This document shows positions 22,826-34,351 of a DNA stretch of 64,000 nt, one piece after another (within the stretch, counting starts at the first letter, position 1; each line of letters opens with the position of its first letter). The notes under the pieces were generated by a model. The model was not told the origin of the DNA, did no database searches, and saw only the letters and a program-made list of their open reading frames with translations. Position numbers and translations under genes: made by a program. The stretch is from Gnetum montanum (lineage: Eukaryota > Streptophyta > Gnetopsida > Gnetales > Gnetaceae), in the NCBI GenBank assembly GCA_015680685.1, contig MNCI01015670.1, positions 622,486-686,485 on the forward strand, given 5' to 3'.

Positions 22826-23844
22826 TATAAGTGTAGATTGTTGGCAATATGTCTTGACAAAGGTTACTAAATTATACCTTACTAGCCTAAGAATTTAAAT
22901 TACCATAACTTTTAATTTAGAAATCTGTTGTCAACAAATAAATAATCATTCCTTGCTAATTTTAGCCTTTTTGACATAATGAGAAGGTCAAAATGGTTGT
23001 ACGAAATTTTAAATATGAGACAATCACACTTTCTATTGAATCATACATTAATAAATCTATACCTCCAAATAATCATAACTTTAAATCTAAGAATTCACTT
23101 TCAATAATGAATTAGTCATTTTAAAACAACCTCGGCTCTTTTTTTGCTTTTTTTGTTTTGTTTTTTCCTTTTGGAGAAATGGTCAACTTGGATTTATAGT
23201 GGTTGCAGCATAAAAAGGGCAGTTTGAAAAACATAATCAAAGGTACATGTTTGAAAAGACTCTAAAAGCATGATTACCATGGCAAACAAAACACGATGCT
23301 CTTCCTAAACAAAAAACAAAGTATCTCAATCAAGTAATTAAGATAAAATAAAATAAAGAGGAGAACAAGTTTTCTAAAGCTACTTATTTTCAAAAAGTGC
23401 ATAACAATACTGTTATCTTTGACATGCAAAGTACTAAACAGGTTATTCCTCTCATTATCTAAATTAAAAGGCATCATTCTTATACTTGCTTTTGAAAGCA
23501 TAAAAAGCCTTTAAAAAGTTGCTTAGAAAATCTTTGGCAGCAAAGAGTTTTATTTTAGTATACCATAATAGACCTTCGTCAAATAGAAGGGATTATGCAT
23601 ACATAACGCATAAGATTAAATAGCAGGTATTAAATATAGGGTAAACTAAGTAGATATAATTAACTTCTTAAACTATTGCGGTATATGACATGCAACACAG
23701 GTGGCCCTGATGGGCTGGCTAACCCGACTCAGGATGGGCCAGATCGGTGCCTCTATAAATTGGCCAAGTCTTAACGACTATGGGCTGTTTATTTCATAAT
23801 ACATGATAGCAATGATGAGATAGACACAGACAGAACCAGACAGC
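22826..23844. other. Host-side DNA between element 3 and lectin pseudogene 2
   Basis: No gene found. 23470-23840 resembles 7950-8589 and would be the 3' flank or UTR of the lectin gene (minus sense). Confidence 0.45.
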
Positions 23845-24090
23845 TCAGAAGTAGGGTAGCCACGGCTGATTGGGATCGATGAAGCTGAGTTTATTGAGAA
23901 TGATGTAATCATTATATTTCCTCTCCATGGCCAGCCCCGATACAAAGTTTAAGAGCAACCCATAATTCTGGAAAAACCAGCGCTGGTTGGCATTCACAGC
24001 GCATTTCTGCAGTTTCACAAGAGACACAACGTTTGTGCTATACTACCGTAGCATAGAGATCCCACTTTATATTCCTACAAGTTTACAACG
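23845..24090 (-). pseudogene. Ricin-B-type lectin pseudogene 2
   Basis: Minus strand. 23845-24027 is open and covers the final beta-trefoil subdomain: a KLQKC cysteine, NQRWFFQNYG (QxW repeat), LLLNFVSGLAME, and DPNQPWLPYF at the natural C-terminus followed by a stop. Upstream, to about 24090, KWDLYA and a conserved cysteine region are readable only in another frame and after a stop, so the gene is broken by frameshift. Carbohydrate-binding role by family; no A-chain or signal peptide is visible up to the next 1 kb. Paralogue of 8590-8940. It preserves the C-terminal end that copy 1 has lost to frameshifts. Confidence 0.75.
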
Positions 24091-26666
24091 GCCGTGCTTT
24101 ACCGTCCTCTCGTGAATCCTCTGGTAAAGTGTTTTTATAGAGGTTTTTCCCTTGGTTAACTACAACGGTACAGCTCGGATTCCTGTGTTTGTCATTTCCT
24201 TAATGGTCCCTGAATCTCACATGTGTTCCAATGCCCTTTGTCTCTGCCATTTACTTGAATGACGGATTTTGTGTATCAGAGGTCTGATAACAAGAAATCT
24301 TGGCCACATGGCTATCTAGAATTTTCACTGCCACATATATTGTCCGTGCACTACTGCACTTTGCTTCTACAGAATTTTTGTCATTTCCTTGAATAGATTC
24401 CAAATGGCTTTGACTGTATCTGATAATAAGAACTCGTAGCCACATATCTGTCTTGCCTTTTAACCTGCGTATATATTATCTGCTTTCTTCGGTTGCGTAG
24501 ACATTTTGTCTATCACGCATATTAGAAATAAATCCGAATCTCGTTTAAGGATAATGAATATTCTTCTTAACTTGTTAGACATGTTTTAAACTCATGTAAC
24601 TATTACTAGGATCACAAGTGTTCATTGTTGGCATTGTTGGCCTATCAAGTGATAGCACTACTGATATTACTAAATGATAATGTTTTTATGTTTAAAATCA
24701 ACCATACTTGCTAACATGCATTAAAATGTAAAAAATTATTGTAAGTGCATGGGAAAGTGATAAATCGTGTTTTTTCATACACTTCGCATTTTAACTTGCG
24801 TATATATTTTCTCTTTCATTTGATTGTGCAAACATATTCAACGCAGAGGTAGACCACATTCAGACCTACACCGCAAATTGTCCCTGCTGTCCGGATACAT
24901 ATCAAATATTGTTGAACTTTACAGAGGTGGGAACCAACAAGGCAATTAATGGCCGTAAAGCCGAGTAACCGCGGGTTCATCTTTTCTCCTGAGCTGAGTT
25001 GACAGGTGAGTTTGGCACTTTGGCTTAATTAGCTAAGTAGAAAATAAAAAGTAACCAGTAATAAAATAAAAGGAACAAGCCACCAAGTATACAAATTTAC
25101 TTGTTAATTTACGAGCGGAAACAGTACTAATAGGCAGAAAAGAGTATGGTGTGCTTGTAGGTTGTTTATAAAAATTAATTTTAAATTATCATTAATTTTT
25201 CAAATTCTCTTTACCTTTCTTTATCTTAAAGCTCTATATCAGTTTTATATACTTAAGACTTTATCTCTTATTGATGATTATATGGCTCTACTTTTCAATT
25301 AGGATTAAAAGTTAGGGGTTAGTCTCTTAAAAAAGTTCATCCTACTGCAGCAAAATAATGATTAAAGAAATCTAACCATCATTATTAGTATATAAGCGGT
25401 TTAATATGTGGCCAAGTTTGTCCACTGACCTATCTGAATCATCGCGTTTTTCCGATTCTTTTTCCAAGCCCAGCAGAACTTTTAATGAGTTTTCACTCAT
25501 TTTAATCGATAATTATCTCGGTTCACAATTTGCCTTTTAGAGTGGATATCATTGTCTCTGCATTAATTTAAACCGTCATACATACAGGACAATGATCTTT
25601 GCGCATGCCTTGGTAACCTTCTTTCATGTTATCTGTATGCACGTGTCTACTAGTTTGATTGGCTTTAACATTACTCGTTTTGTTGTAATCTGTTTTAGCA
25701 TTTTTATTTAAGCATCCGTCATCAATTCCGGTCCCCATTCATTTCTCTTATACGTGTTCTTGCGTGTTCTGGTGTCGGACATCCATGTGTCAATGGTCGC
25801 GTGGTGCATTATGGTTTGTACCTTCCACGTTAATCCTTTTATTTTATTTTTAAATTCTTCTCTTCATTTGTTATTGGTATGATGTGAATAAGTTTTGTAA
25901 TCTTCTCCTTGTATCCTATTTGTGTTCCCATTAATTTATTTTGTAAAAGCAAAATTTTATTCGTGTTGCATACATTTAATATATTTTCTTAAACTAATCA
26001 AATCAATTCAATTTAATTTGTAAGGATGATTATACTTTTTAAGTTGGTTTGTAAGACACTATCTCCAATTGTTAAACCATAGCCAAAGGTTAAGGCAAAG
26101 ACTTGCATAGCATTTTCAAGGCCATAGCATAATTACATATTTCCTATGCAAGTCATAACACAGTGGGTAAGACAAAGTAGTTTATCCCAAGATATAATGA
26201 AAAGGTTATACCACATTGTACCAAGGTATCCATGATAAAAAAAATAGAATTGTAAAGTAAAATTATCCTATTGAGTATTAATATTTATTAGTTTCAATGT
26301 TGTTAGAGGGTATTTGTTCAATAATCAAGTAGCTTGAATACATTTTTAAAATAATCAATGATAATATTTTAAATAATTTATGTAAAATTTTACTTGTAAT
26401 ATATTATTCATATAAAAATGAACTACACAATATTCCAATCGAGAATGTTGTTTATTTTCTACCACTTCTAGTAGTCATAGCTTACATAATTTCTTTGCCA
26501 AACAATTTTCCATTTCTAGTTTTCACTCTAAGATGACAAGGTTACATGTAGCCAATGAGAGGTGGATCTTGTGGTTAGCTAATTATTTAACGGGTATTTG
26601 CATGCCACAAGTTGCCTCTCAAAGTCACACTTAAGGTATCTTTATATTCCTCTGTAATGTATCATG
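24091..26666. other. Unassigned host DNA
   Basis: No gene that I recognise on either strand. 24460-24500 and 24785-24830 share a diverged TTTTAAC(C/T)TGCGTATATATT block about 320 bp apart, a small direct duplication. 24850-25000 is less AT-rich and might have belonged to the lectin gene 5' side, but no motif confirms it. Confidence 0.4.
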
Positions 26667-26671
26667 TTGGT

Positions 26672-28272
26672 TGTAACGACGGAAAATGTTGATAGCTGGA
26701 ATACCAAACAAAATCCGTGTACACAGTCTTAACCACGGATCTGTGCGAGGGCTGTGCTGGAGAAAACGAATCCGCAGTGCCCTGAACGGTCTTGTCGATC
26801 AGACAGGGACTTACTAAAGCAGTAAATTGACTAAGATTATAAGTGTTTCGTGGAATGATTTGATTCAATAAATCGCGAAAGGAGAGGAAAACGATGTAGA
26901 TAAATCGCAACAATGACGACGTTAACGCGACAAAAGGGAATCGAATTTAAGCGAAATGCGTGATTTCAAGATCTGCACTTTGACCCGAAAAATTGAGTAT
27001 TTTGTACACAAAGTTACAATGGGAAGACTCTGATTATCTTGTGCAAAACATACACAAAATAATAAGAAAAAAACTGTTCAACAAGGAGTGCAGAATGGAG
27101 CTTAGTCTACCTTGTAAGCCAAAGACGGAGTGCAAGGATGGTCAAGCTCGGATGCCTATCAACCAACTGTGTCTGATCAATAGATCTTGCCAACTTCACT
27201 AGATAATCGTTCGATCTCTGATCTATCTTCTTCGCTTTGGGTAGCCTCTGCTTGAAACTGCCAAGGATCACCGATGGGAGATCTGTATTTTTGCCAGAAG
27301 GTATGGTCGCTCCCGCTGCCAATGCTTGGAGAATGCTTCTTGTTTCTGCTCAAAGATGATAACTGCCAAAAGTTGAAGATGCTAACTGCTGCTCTGCTCC
27401 GAAAGGTTAAAAAAAGTCTTTTTTTTGGGTGTCTTTTCTTTCTTCGCCAACTGGAGTATTTATAAGCTGTGACAACATGCAGAAAAGGCATTACCTTGAT
27501 GACATGTGTCCGGAACCTCCTGGATACCGTTGACTTGACGTACCGGCTATGTCGCGTTACATTGCGCAGTATGCTATCAACTGCCTCATGATTACGCACA
27601 ATACGTTCATCAGCGTATTGCGAGTATGAATAGCAAGTGCATAACCCCTTTAGCTGGCTTTATGCTGCATTACATTTGTTTAAGCTGCGTTGCGTGGTAG
27701 AGCATAACAAAGCATGGAAATAGTGAGTCAAGCTATTTTACGTTCACTTACGCAGCAAAGCGTAAAAAAAATGATCAACTTGACAATAAATTACGCTGAT
27801 GTACGCTGCGTAGCATAACTAGCGTAAAGTGATCAATCTGCAAAAAGAAAGGAGTCGATTTGTCGCACTTTCGTTCGACTTTCCCTTTGACCTTTTTGAA
27901 GCCCATTACGTTGCCTTGTGTAATAGAGTGTAAGTTCGACCTTGGTTAAAGAGACTTAGCAGAATATGTGAGAAGTCGCATATTACGCTGTTTAGGCCCT
28001 AAGCTTCACCAAATCTGCTGAAGTAAGTTACCTTCTGATGTTAGACTATATTGAGCCATTTTACGCTAAGCGTCATTACGCAATGTTGCGTAATGTAGCG
28101 TAAAGACAGAAAACATAGTAAAATTTGGAATTTGTAAGGAACTTGGAGACTTGATGCTAGGCACCATTTCACCTTGCTTTACCTCATTCTGCCTTTTGGA
28201 ATTTTGCCGTGAACTTTCGCCCAAATCGTGAATCTTCGCCTTAGGCCGATTCACGATTTCTACGATGTTTCA
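26672..28272 (-). repeat. Element 4, 3' LTR
   Basis: Direct copy of 42917-44496. TATA box on minus (TTATAAATACTCC, about 27454-27466). The TTACGC/GCGTAA cluster lies upstream of it in LTR sense (27590-28105). The frames inside it are repeated identically in the other LTR and have no protein signature. Confidence 0.92.
27590..28105 (-). promoter_or_regulatory. TTACGC/GCGTAA cluster in LTR U3
   Basis: About ten exact TTACGC or GCGTAA hexamers plus many one-off variants in 500 bp, in both orientations. The densest group, at 28063-28103, contains two of each and can fold into alternative hairpins. The partner LTR has about fourteen (43806-44328). The hexamer is also common in the spacer 38690-38880. 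Proposed as a binding-site array; function not shown. Confidence 0.65.
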
Positions 28273-28928
28273 ATGGCCCCTCTTTGTTGACAGTTAGAGG
28301 GCTTGCCCGAAAGACGTCAACAAAGAATACGAAACACCGGACTGATGAAAGTACCAACAGCGTTTATCAACAGATACTCAAGTATAATCCTGTGAAGGTA
28401 GAGGTGCAGAGATAAGGAAACCAGGGATAGAATGGTGCGGAAGGAAACAGGTTCGGGGAAGACACAAATGTGGTTCGGGGAAGACCCAAACGTGGTGGGG
28501 ATAGCATCCTCATGCATAAGCACTCAGGCATTCTCTTGCGATTGCGTTTGCATGGAGTTATGCCGTCATTTTGTGGATGAAAGGGGCTTGCGTAGACGAA
28601 CTTTGTGGCGTCTGCACGACCTGAGCGAGATGTGTTTCACCCATTTTCTAGACCCCCCCCCTTTCTTTTTTTGTTTTTTTTTGCGTCCACTAGGCGAGTT
28701 GCGTTACGCCGGTTCATGGACTTGAGTGTAATGCAAATGCGAAAAGTGTTTCACGTTTTGCGTAAGGGATGCAAATGGGGTAGTTAAGGATAGTGATGAG
28801 GGCTAGGGGTAGGATTACGAGGATCACAAGGATGCACCCCTTGAGCAGACAGGCCAACTTAAGTAGCCATCTCAAAACACTGTCCGTATTACACCACTTA
28901 GATGAACACACCTTCGAACGATGTCCTT
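28273..28928 (-). other. Element 4, 3' untranslated region with polypurine tract
   Basis: A polypurine tract lies next to the LTR at 28277-28285 (minus AAAGAGGGG). The rest is GC-richer non-coding DNA with a C run followed by T runs at 28653-28682. No gene. Confidence 0.65.
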
Positions 28929-29732
28929 GTAACAAGTAACCTACAACCAAAGAGGAAAACAAATGATACCATTATCTGTGAGAATTACAGGCGAGATTGT
29001 TGAAAAAAGCACTATTAGAGGTGAGATAAAGTGATCGGGCCATGAAGGAGGAACTGTAGCACGAGGCCTAAGTCTTCACCCTTGACGCCCGGCCCAGCAT
29101 ATCGCCGCCAAAGCACATCAGACTCAGCGCACCTGACTGGTTATGTGAGGAACCAGCTAGATGATTCTGTGAAGCCAGAGCCTAATAGTGATGATGAGCA
29201 GAGATCCCCAAAGTCATAATTGAAGAGAACTCGTTTGGGGCTCCGGACGGCGAAACTAACCTCTCAGAGGTACCACCGCTGGAATAGGTGTGGTGACGGT
29301 ATCTCCGAGGGGTCAGTAGTATGCCCTTTCGTAACAAGTAACCTGCAACCAAAGAGGAAAACAGAGGATACCATTGTCTATGCGAATCGCGGGCGAGATT
29401 GTTGAAACAAGCACTATTAGAGGCGAGATAAAGTGTTCGGGCCATGAAGGAGGAACTGTAGCACGAGGCCCAAGTCTTCACCCTTGACGCCTGGCCCAGC
29501 ATATCGCCGCCAAAGCACATCAGACTCAGCGCACCTGACTGGTTATGTGAGGAACCAACTAGATGAATCTGTGAAGCCAGAGCCTAATAGTGATGATGAG
29601 CGGAGATCCCCAAAGTCGTAATTGACGAGAACTCGTTTGGGGCTCCGGACGGCAAAACTAACCTCTCAGAGGTACCACCGCTGGAATAGGTGTGGTGACA
29701 GTATTTCCAAGGGGTCAGTAGTATGCCCTTCA
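28929..29732. repeat. 402-bp tandem duplication in element 4
   Basis: Two head-to-tail copies, 28929-29330 and 29331-29732, beginning GTAACAAGTAACCT and ending before CAGCACATCC. The 402-bp offset holds at each of three anchor points I checked (GTAACAAG, GAGATCC, GGTCAGTA). The overlapping frames on both strands are repeated in each copy and look non-coding. Confidence 0.9.
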
Positions 29733-29864
29733 GCACATCCGAGGAATCAGCAGAATGCCGGTGAGGTAGTGACGCTGGGACTGTCTCAGCATCCCATCCC
29801 ATTTGTCTTGCATCTGCACAGAGATGATTATGCTCGCTTGAGTTGCATGATGGCAGTTTGTGAG

Positions 29865-30350
29865 TCCCAGTTTTAAGTCTTGGTAGACTGTCGTTGCTGG
29901 TTTTAAGTCTCAGCAGACCATGGTCCCAGTTTAGAGTCTGGGTGGACCGAAAAATGCTAGTTTTACGTCGTAGCGGATGGTGGCGAAGCTGATTTATGGT
30001 CTTAGCAGACCATGCTATGGGTGTCAGTTTTGTGTCATGACCTAGGGACAAGTCTGTGTTGGTTTTACGTCTCAGCAGACGGATGCTTACCTTTGTCAGT
30101 TTTATGTCATGGTGGACAATCGGTGCCAGTTTAGTGTCATGGCGGACATGTGCAGAAAATGCCAGTTTTTCGTCTTGGCAGACCTGTACAACATTGCCAT
30201 TTTTACGTCATAGCGGACAGTTACAACTTGCCAGTTTTACGTCGTGGTGGACAGTCGGTGCCAGTTTAGCGTCGTGGCAGACGCGTGAAGGGAGTGCCAG
30301 TTTTACGTCATAGCGGACGTTTGTTGCCAGTTTAGCATCATAGCGGATGA
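29865..30350. repeat. 15-copy minisatellite, consensus GCCAGTTTTACGTC
   Basis: Fifteen units with consensus GCCAGTTTTACGTCATAGCG followed by GAC, separated by 7-20 variable bases, average period about 32 bp. It lies between the integrase stop and the 3' LTR, the hypervariable 3' region known in Tat elements to spawn satellites. Confidence 0.85.
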
Positions 30351-30386
30351 TTATGGCCATACCTGATGTTCACACTGGAGATGTAG

Positions 30387-31744
30387 CTATATGTAGTACC
30401 ACTTTAGATATATATGATTGATAGGATTTGGTAACTCATTTCCGTCGATATCCGCTAGCTTGAATGCTCCATTGCCATACACATCAATCACCAAGAAAGG
30501 GCCCACCCAGTTTGCAGAGAACTTGTCTACTGGTTCGCGAACGGCCTTGAGAACTAAATCTCCTTTCTTGATCGGACGCTGCTGAAGATTGTGACGATGC
30601 TTTTGCCTCTGCTTGTCTTGATACTTTTCAATTGTATCAAGCGTCTGTATTCAGTTCTCTTCTACTGAATCCAAATCCATGATCCGAAACTCGGTGTGTT
30701 GAGCCTCATTTATAATTGTGGAGAGGACCATTCTTAGAGAAGGAATTTGCAATTCAAGGGGCAGCACTGCTTCAGATCCGTAGACTAGGCTATAGGGCGT
30801 ACTGCTTGTAGCTGTCCTACATGTAGTACGATATGCCCATAGCACATAGAGGATTTTTTCATGCCACCGTCTCTTGTTGCTATCGAGCATTTTCTTGAGC
30901 AGATTGATGATGACTTTGTTTGTGGCTTCAGCTTGACCATTCGCTTGCATGTAATAGGGCGAGGAAAAAGATTGTTTAATGACAAGGCTATCACAGAAGG
31001 ATTTGGTTTCCGTACTACTAAACTATGGCCCGTTATCGGTCACGATAGTCATCGGGAGACCAAATCTGGTTACAATGTTGTCTAAGATGAAATGGCAAAT
31101 TTGTTGAGATGTGGTCTTCCGTAAAGGGATAGCTTCTACCCACTTCGTGAAGTACTCAGTAGTGATAATTATGAAGCTATGACCCACGGAAGACTTTGGT
31201 GTAATGGGGCCTATGATGTCTAGTCCCCATCGTTGAAATGGCCATGTTATCTGAGTTGTATGTAACTCTGTAGGTGACACGTGTATAAGATTTGCGTGAC
31301 ACTGACACATGTCGCACGTTTTAACCTTTGTCAGGCAATTTTTTTCCATGTAAGGCTACTAATACCCTAAGCGACGGATTTTTGAAGCCATAGCGCATGG
31401 TGCTACGTGTCCCCTGCATAGTCCCTTGTGGACATCGCTAACTATACGTTGTGCTTGGTCCTTGTTAACGCAAGTAAGAAGCACACCATCAAAAGAGCGT
31501 CTACAAAGAGTACTATCTCCTATGATGACATACTGCCTAGCTCACTTACGGATTGCATCTTTCTGCGTGCGTGTTAATTTGTGTGGTGGCTCACCTTGCA
31601 AGAGATAAGTCTTAATGCTATCGTACCACTCTGGCGTGCTATCCTCGAGTAAAGAAGATACTTGCACCGCCTGAATGATGGGCTCTGTGCAATCTGTTAT
31701 TAATGTGGAAAAAGTGTCGAGCAGGTGTAAGGGCATGTTCAAGG
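30387..31744 (-). pseudogene. Element 4 integrase
   Basis: Inserts element DNA into the genome. Minus order: zinc-binding region with CDMCQCHAN (CxxC of the HHCC finger) near 31290; catalytic core with WGLDIIGPI (first D), VTDNGP (second D) at about 31023 followed by a stop, and QANGQAEATNK (E); C-terminal domain with GDLVLKAVREP and NWVGPFLVIDVYGNGAF, ending at the TAG at 30387. Stops near 31020 and 30650. All three DDE residues are still present. No chromodomain, as in Tat elements. Confidence 0.88.
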
Positions 31745-33854
31745 CCAGTGTAGCCAGTGCGTTCGCCAGTGTGTTATCAGTTCGTGGCACGTGTTGGGCA
31801 TCGATGGTTGTGAACCGCCTCAGAAGATCTTTAACCATATCATAGTAGGGTTGTAAGTGTACAGCCTTGCAGGCGTAGACTCCTATGACCTGATTAATGA
31901 TGAGCATCGAATCACCCCTAATTGCCAGGTGTCAAACATCGAGTTCGCTGGCAGTTAATAATCCTCTGAGGAGTCCCTCGTACTCTGCCACATTGTTCGT
32001 ACAAGGGAAAGTCAAATGATAAGCGTGAAGACGCACATCCTCAGGTGATAGCGTAATAATTGTAGCGGCGCTACTACCTCTAATAGTTGAAGCTCCGTCA
32101 AAGTATAACATTTCTTCAGGGCCTATCAAGGTAGGGCTTAAGCTATGTACGTGTTCATCCAGAAATTCAGGCTCTATGGTTGCTTGACTATTGATAGGTG
32201 ATGTTACTAACTGGTCGGCTATCGCTTGGCCTTTCATAGAAGATTGGCCAATGTAATGCAGATCGAATTCTGCGGTGATGGCCTTCCAACGAGCTATTTT
32301 GCTACTTTCGTATAAGTTGTGTGTAATGGCCCTAAGAATATTATTTTTACAAATGATGTTGACCTGGCTGTGGAAAAGATAATGCCTACACTTCTTGAGC
32401 GTAAATACTAACGCTAAGCAGTTACGCTCTACTTCGTTGTACCTCCTTTCATATGCACATAGAGCATGACTCAAGTAGTAGATGGGTACTTCTGACCCAT
32501 CATCCCTCCTTTGACAGAGTAATGCAGCTAACGCTACGTTTGAAGTCGCGAGGTAGATGTAAAATGGTTGATCTCTTTGCGGCGGAAAAACTGTTGGCAA
32601 GCGTTGAAGCTCTTGCTTCAAGCTGTCAAACGCACACTGAAAATCATCTGTCCATTTGAAATTAACCCCCTTTTTAAGTAAATGTTGCATAGGGTATAAT
32701 TTTTTGGTTAATCTCGAGATGAACCACCTGATAAACTGTAACCTCCCCTGTAATCCGTGTAATTGCTTAAGACTTATAGGGGGTGTTAGTTCGACAATGG
32801 CCTTGACTTTGTTGGGATCTACGTGTATACCAGTTTTCGATACCACAAAACCCAGCATCCATCCAGTTTTGACTCTGAACACGTACTTTTTTGGGTTGAG
32901 TCGAAGGTCGTAATTAGAACATCTTTTGAGGACTAACTCCAGATCCTCTGAATGATCCTCTGACTTTATAGACTTAATAGATATATCGTCAACATAATCA
33001 TTCAGTCTCCCTAGGAGGTAATCGCTGAAGATGTACATCATGGCTCGTTGGTACGTCACTTCAGCATTTTTTAATCCAAAAGGCATCATGGTGTAACAAA
33101 AGGTCCCCCAGGGCATCATGAATGTCGTTGTTAGCTGGTGCTCTGGGTTGATGCGTATTTGATTGTAGCCGGAGAAGCCATCCATGAAGGACAAAAGCGC
33201 ATGTCCAGTAGTTGTATCCACCAATTGATCAATACTCGACAATGGAAAATTATCTTTGATTGTAGCTTTGTTCAAGTCCCGGAAGTCTATGCAAATGCAT
33301 ATTCGCCCGGTCTTTTTAGGAACCACTACAATGTTAGATACCCAATTTGAGTAATCAACTGCACGAATAAAACCAGCCTGGTATAGTTTAGTGATATCAT
33401 CACGTACTGCTAGCGCGACTTCTGGCTTGATCTTTCGTGCTTTTTGTCTGACGGCTTTGATATGGGGATCTAGGATTATGTTGTGTTGAATTAACCTTGG
33501 GTCTAGTCCCGGCATATCCTCATATGACCATGCAAACACTATGATATTATTCTGGAGGACCTATTTTATGTCATCATGTACCCTCTGGTCTAATAGAGAA
33601 CTAACCTTGAGAGTTTTAGTCTCACCCCTATGCGTAATCACAGAGACCTAGTTGAGTGGATCTTCGGTTACATCTCCAGCTTCCAGATCTAGCATGCGCG
33701 TTGATTGTTCTGGCCAGTCTAGAGATGTTTCCGACGCAGCTATGATTGCATCATTAAGGACTAGGTTAGTTTCTATTAGTGTGGGATCAAGCTGTCTAAT
33801 GATTTTACCATGTAAGCTTGTTAAAACTAGCGGTGCAGATAAAATCTCGTCCAT
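31745..33854 (-). pseudogene. Element 4 RT, RNase H and second RNase H
   Basis: Copies element RNA into DNA. 31932-33539 is open for 535 codons. RT: RIDPEH-type region, GTFCYTMMPFGLKNAEVTYQ and the catalytic YVDD in LNDYVDDISIK. RNase H: PFYIYLATSNVALAALLCQ, then YNEVERNCLALVF. A second RNase H begins LYFDGASTIRGS and has TNNVAEYEGLLRGLL, the feature that defines the Tat lineage; it continues past a TGA (about 31930) to about 31745. Upstream the frame reaches an ATG at 33854 past two stops (33646 and 33559 region). A CAG immediately precedes that ATG. Confidence 0.92.
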
Positions 33855-34351
33855 CTGTCAATTATCCTAAAAAATTGTCAAATACGAGAGTAATTAGAAA
33901 GATTACTAAGTTTATGCGATGAGTGTTTAACGAACAATGCTTAGTTTAGTGTATGGGACGTGACGTGACGTTACCGAGCGTAAAACCAACTGAATTTTAA
34001 ATTTTGTGAATAGTCTGTAATTAATGAGACCTGATTACGAGGAGATAAGCTACAGTAGTTTAGGGTCGTTTCAGACCGTAATGCGTGCGATATCTGATGC
34101 AATTAATGCCTTGATCCTCAGGTTCTAGCTCATACTAACACCAGCATTTGGGTAAGTCTTGTTGAAATCGGGTATCAAGTTGGTTAAATTTTGCATATAA
34201 GTAAGCAGGTTTCATTTAGAATAGGCTATTTGCTATTGCGAATTTGAATTCTTAGCTGTTACAGAGAGAAAGAAGGAAGAGCAGAAGATTGGGGTGCATC
34301 ATTTGTAAAGGCGTAAAGGGGTGAAAGTGTGAGGGCGTTAGAACTGCAACC
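33855..34351. other. Spacer between pol and the antisense gene
   Basis: No coding signature. The last three bases before the pol ATG on minus are CAG (33855-33857) after a T-rich stretch, a possible 3' splice site of a sense-strand intron. Confidence 0.5.

Noticed and set aside
24091-25000. Ribosome-inactivating A chain upstream of lectin pseudogene 2
   Set aside because: I looked on minus in all frames for about 1 kb and saw no adenine-N-glycosidase motif.
27177-27599. Minus-strand 140-codon frame in the element 4 LTR
   Set aside because: It lies within the LTR, spans the TATA region, and the partner LTR copy is interrupted; no protein signature.
29182-30051. Overlapping frames of 84-155 codons on both strands
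   Set aside because: They fall in the 402-bp duplicated units, recur identically in each copy and have no domain signature.
29865-30350. CRISPR-like alternation of repeat and spacer
   Set aside because: Core and spacer lengths vary widely, the units are degenerate, the host is a plant, and the array lies in a retroelement 3' region.
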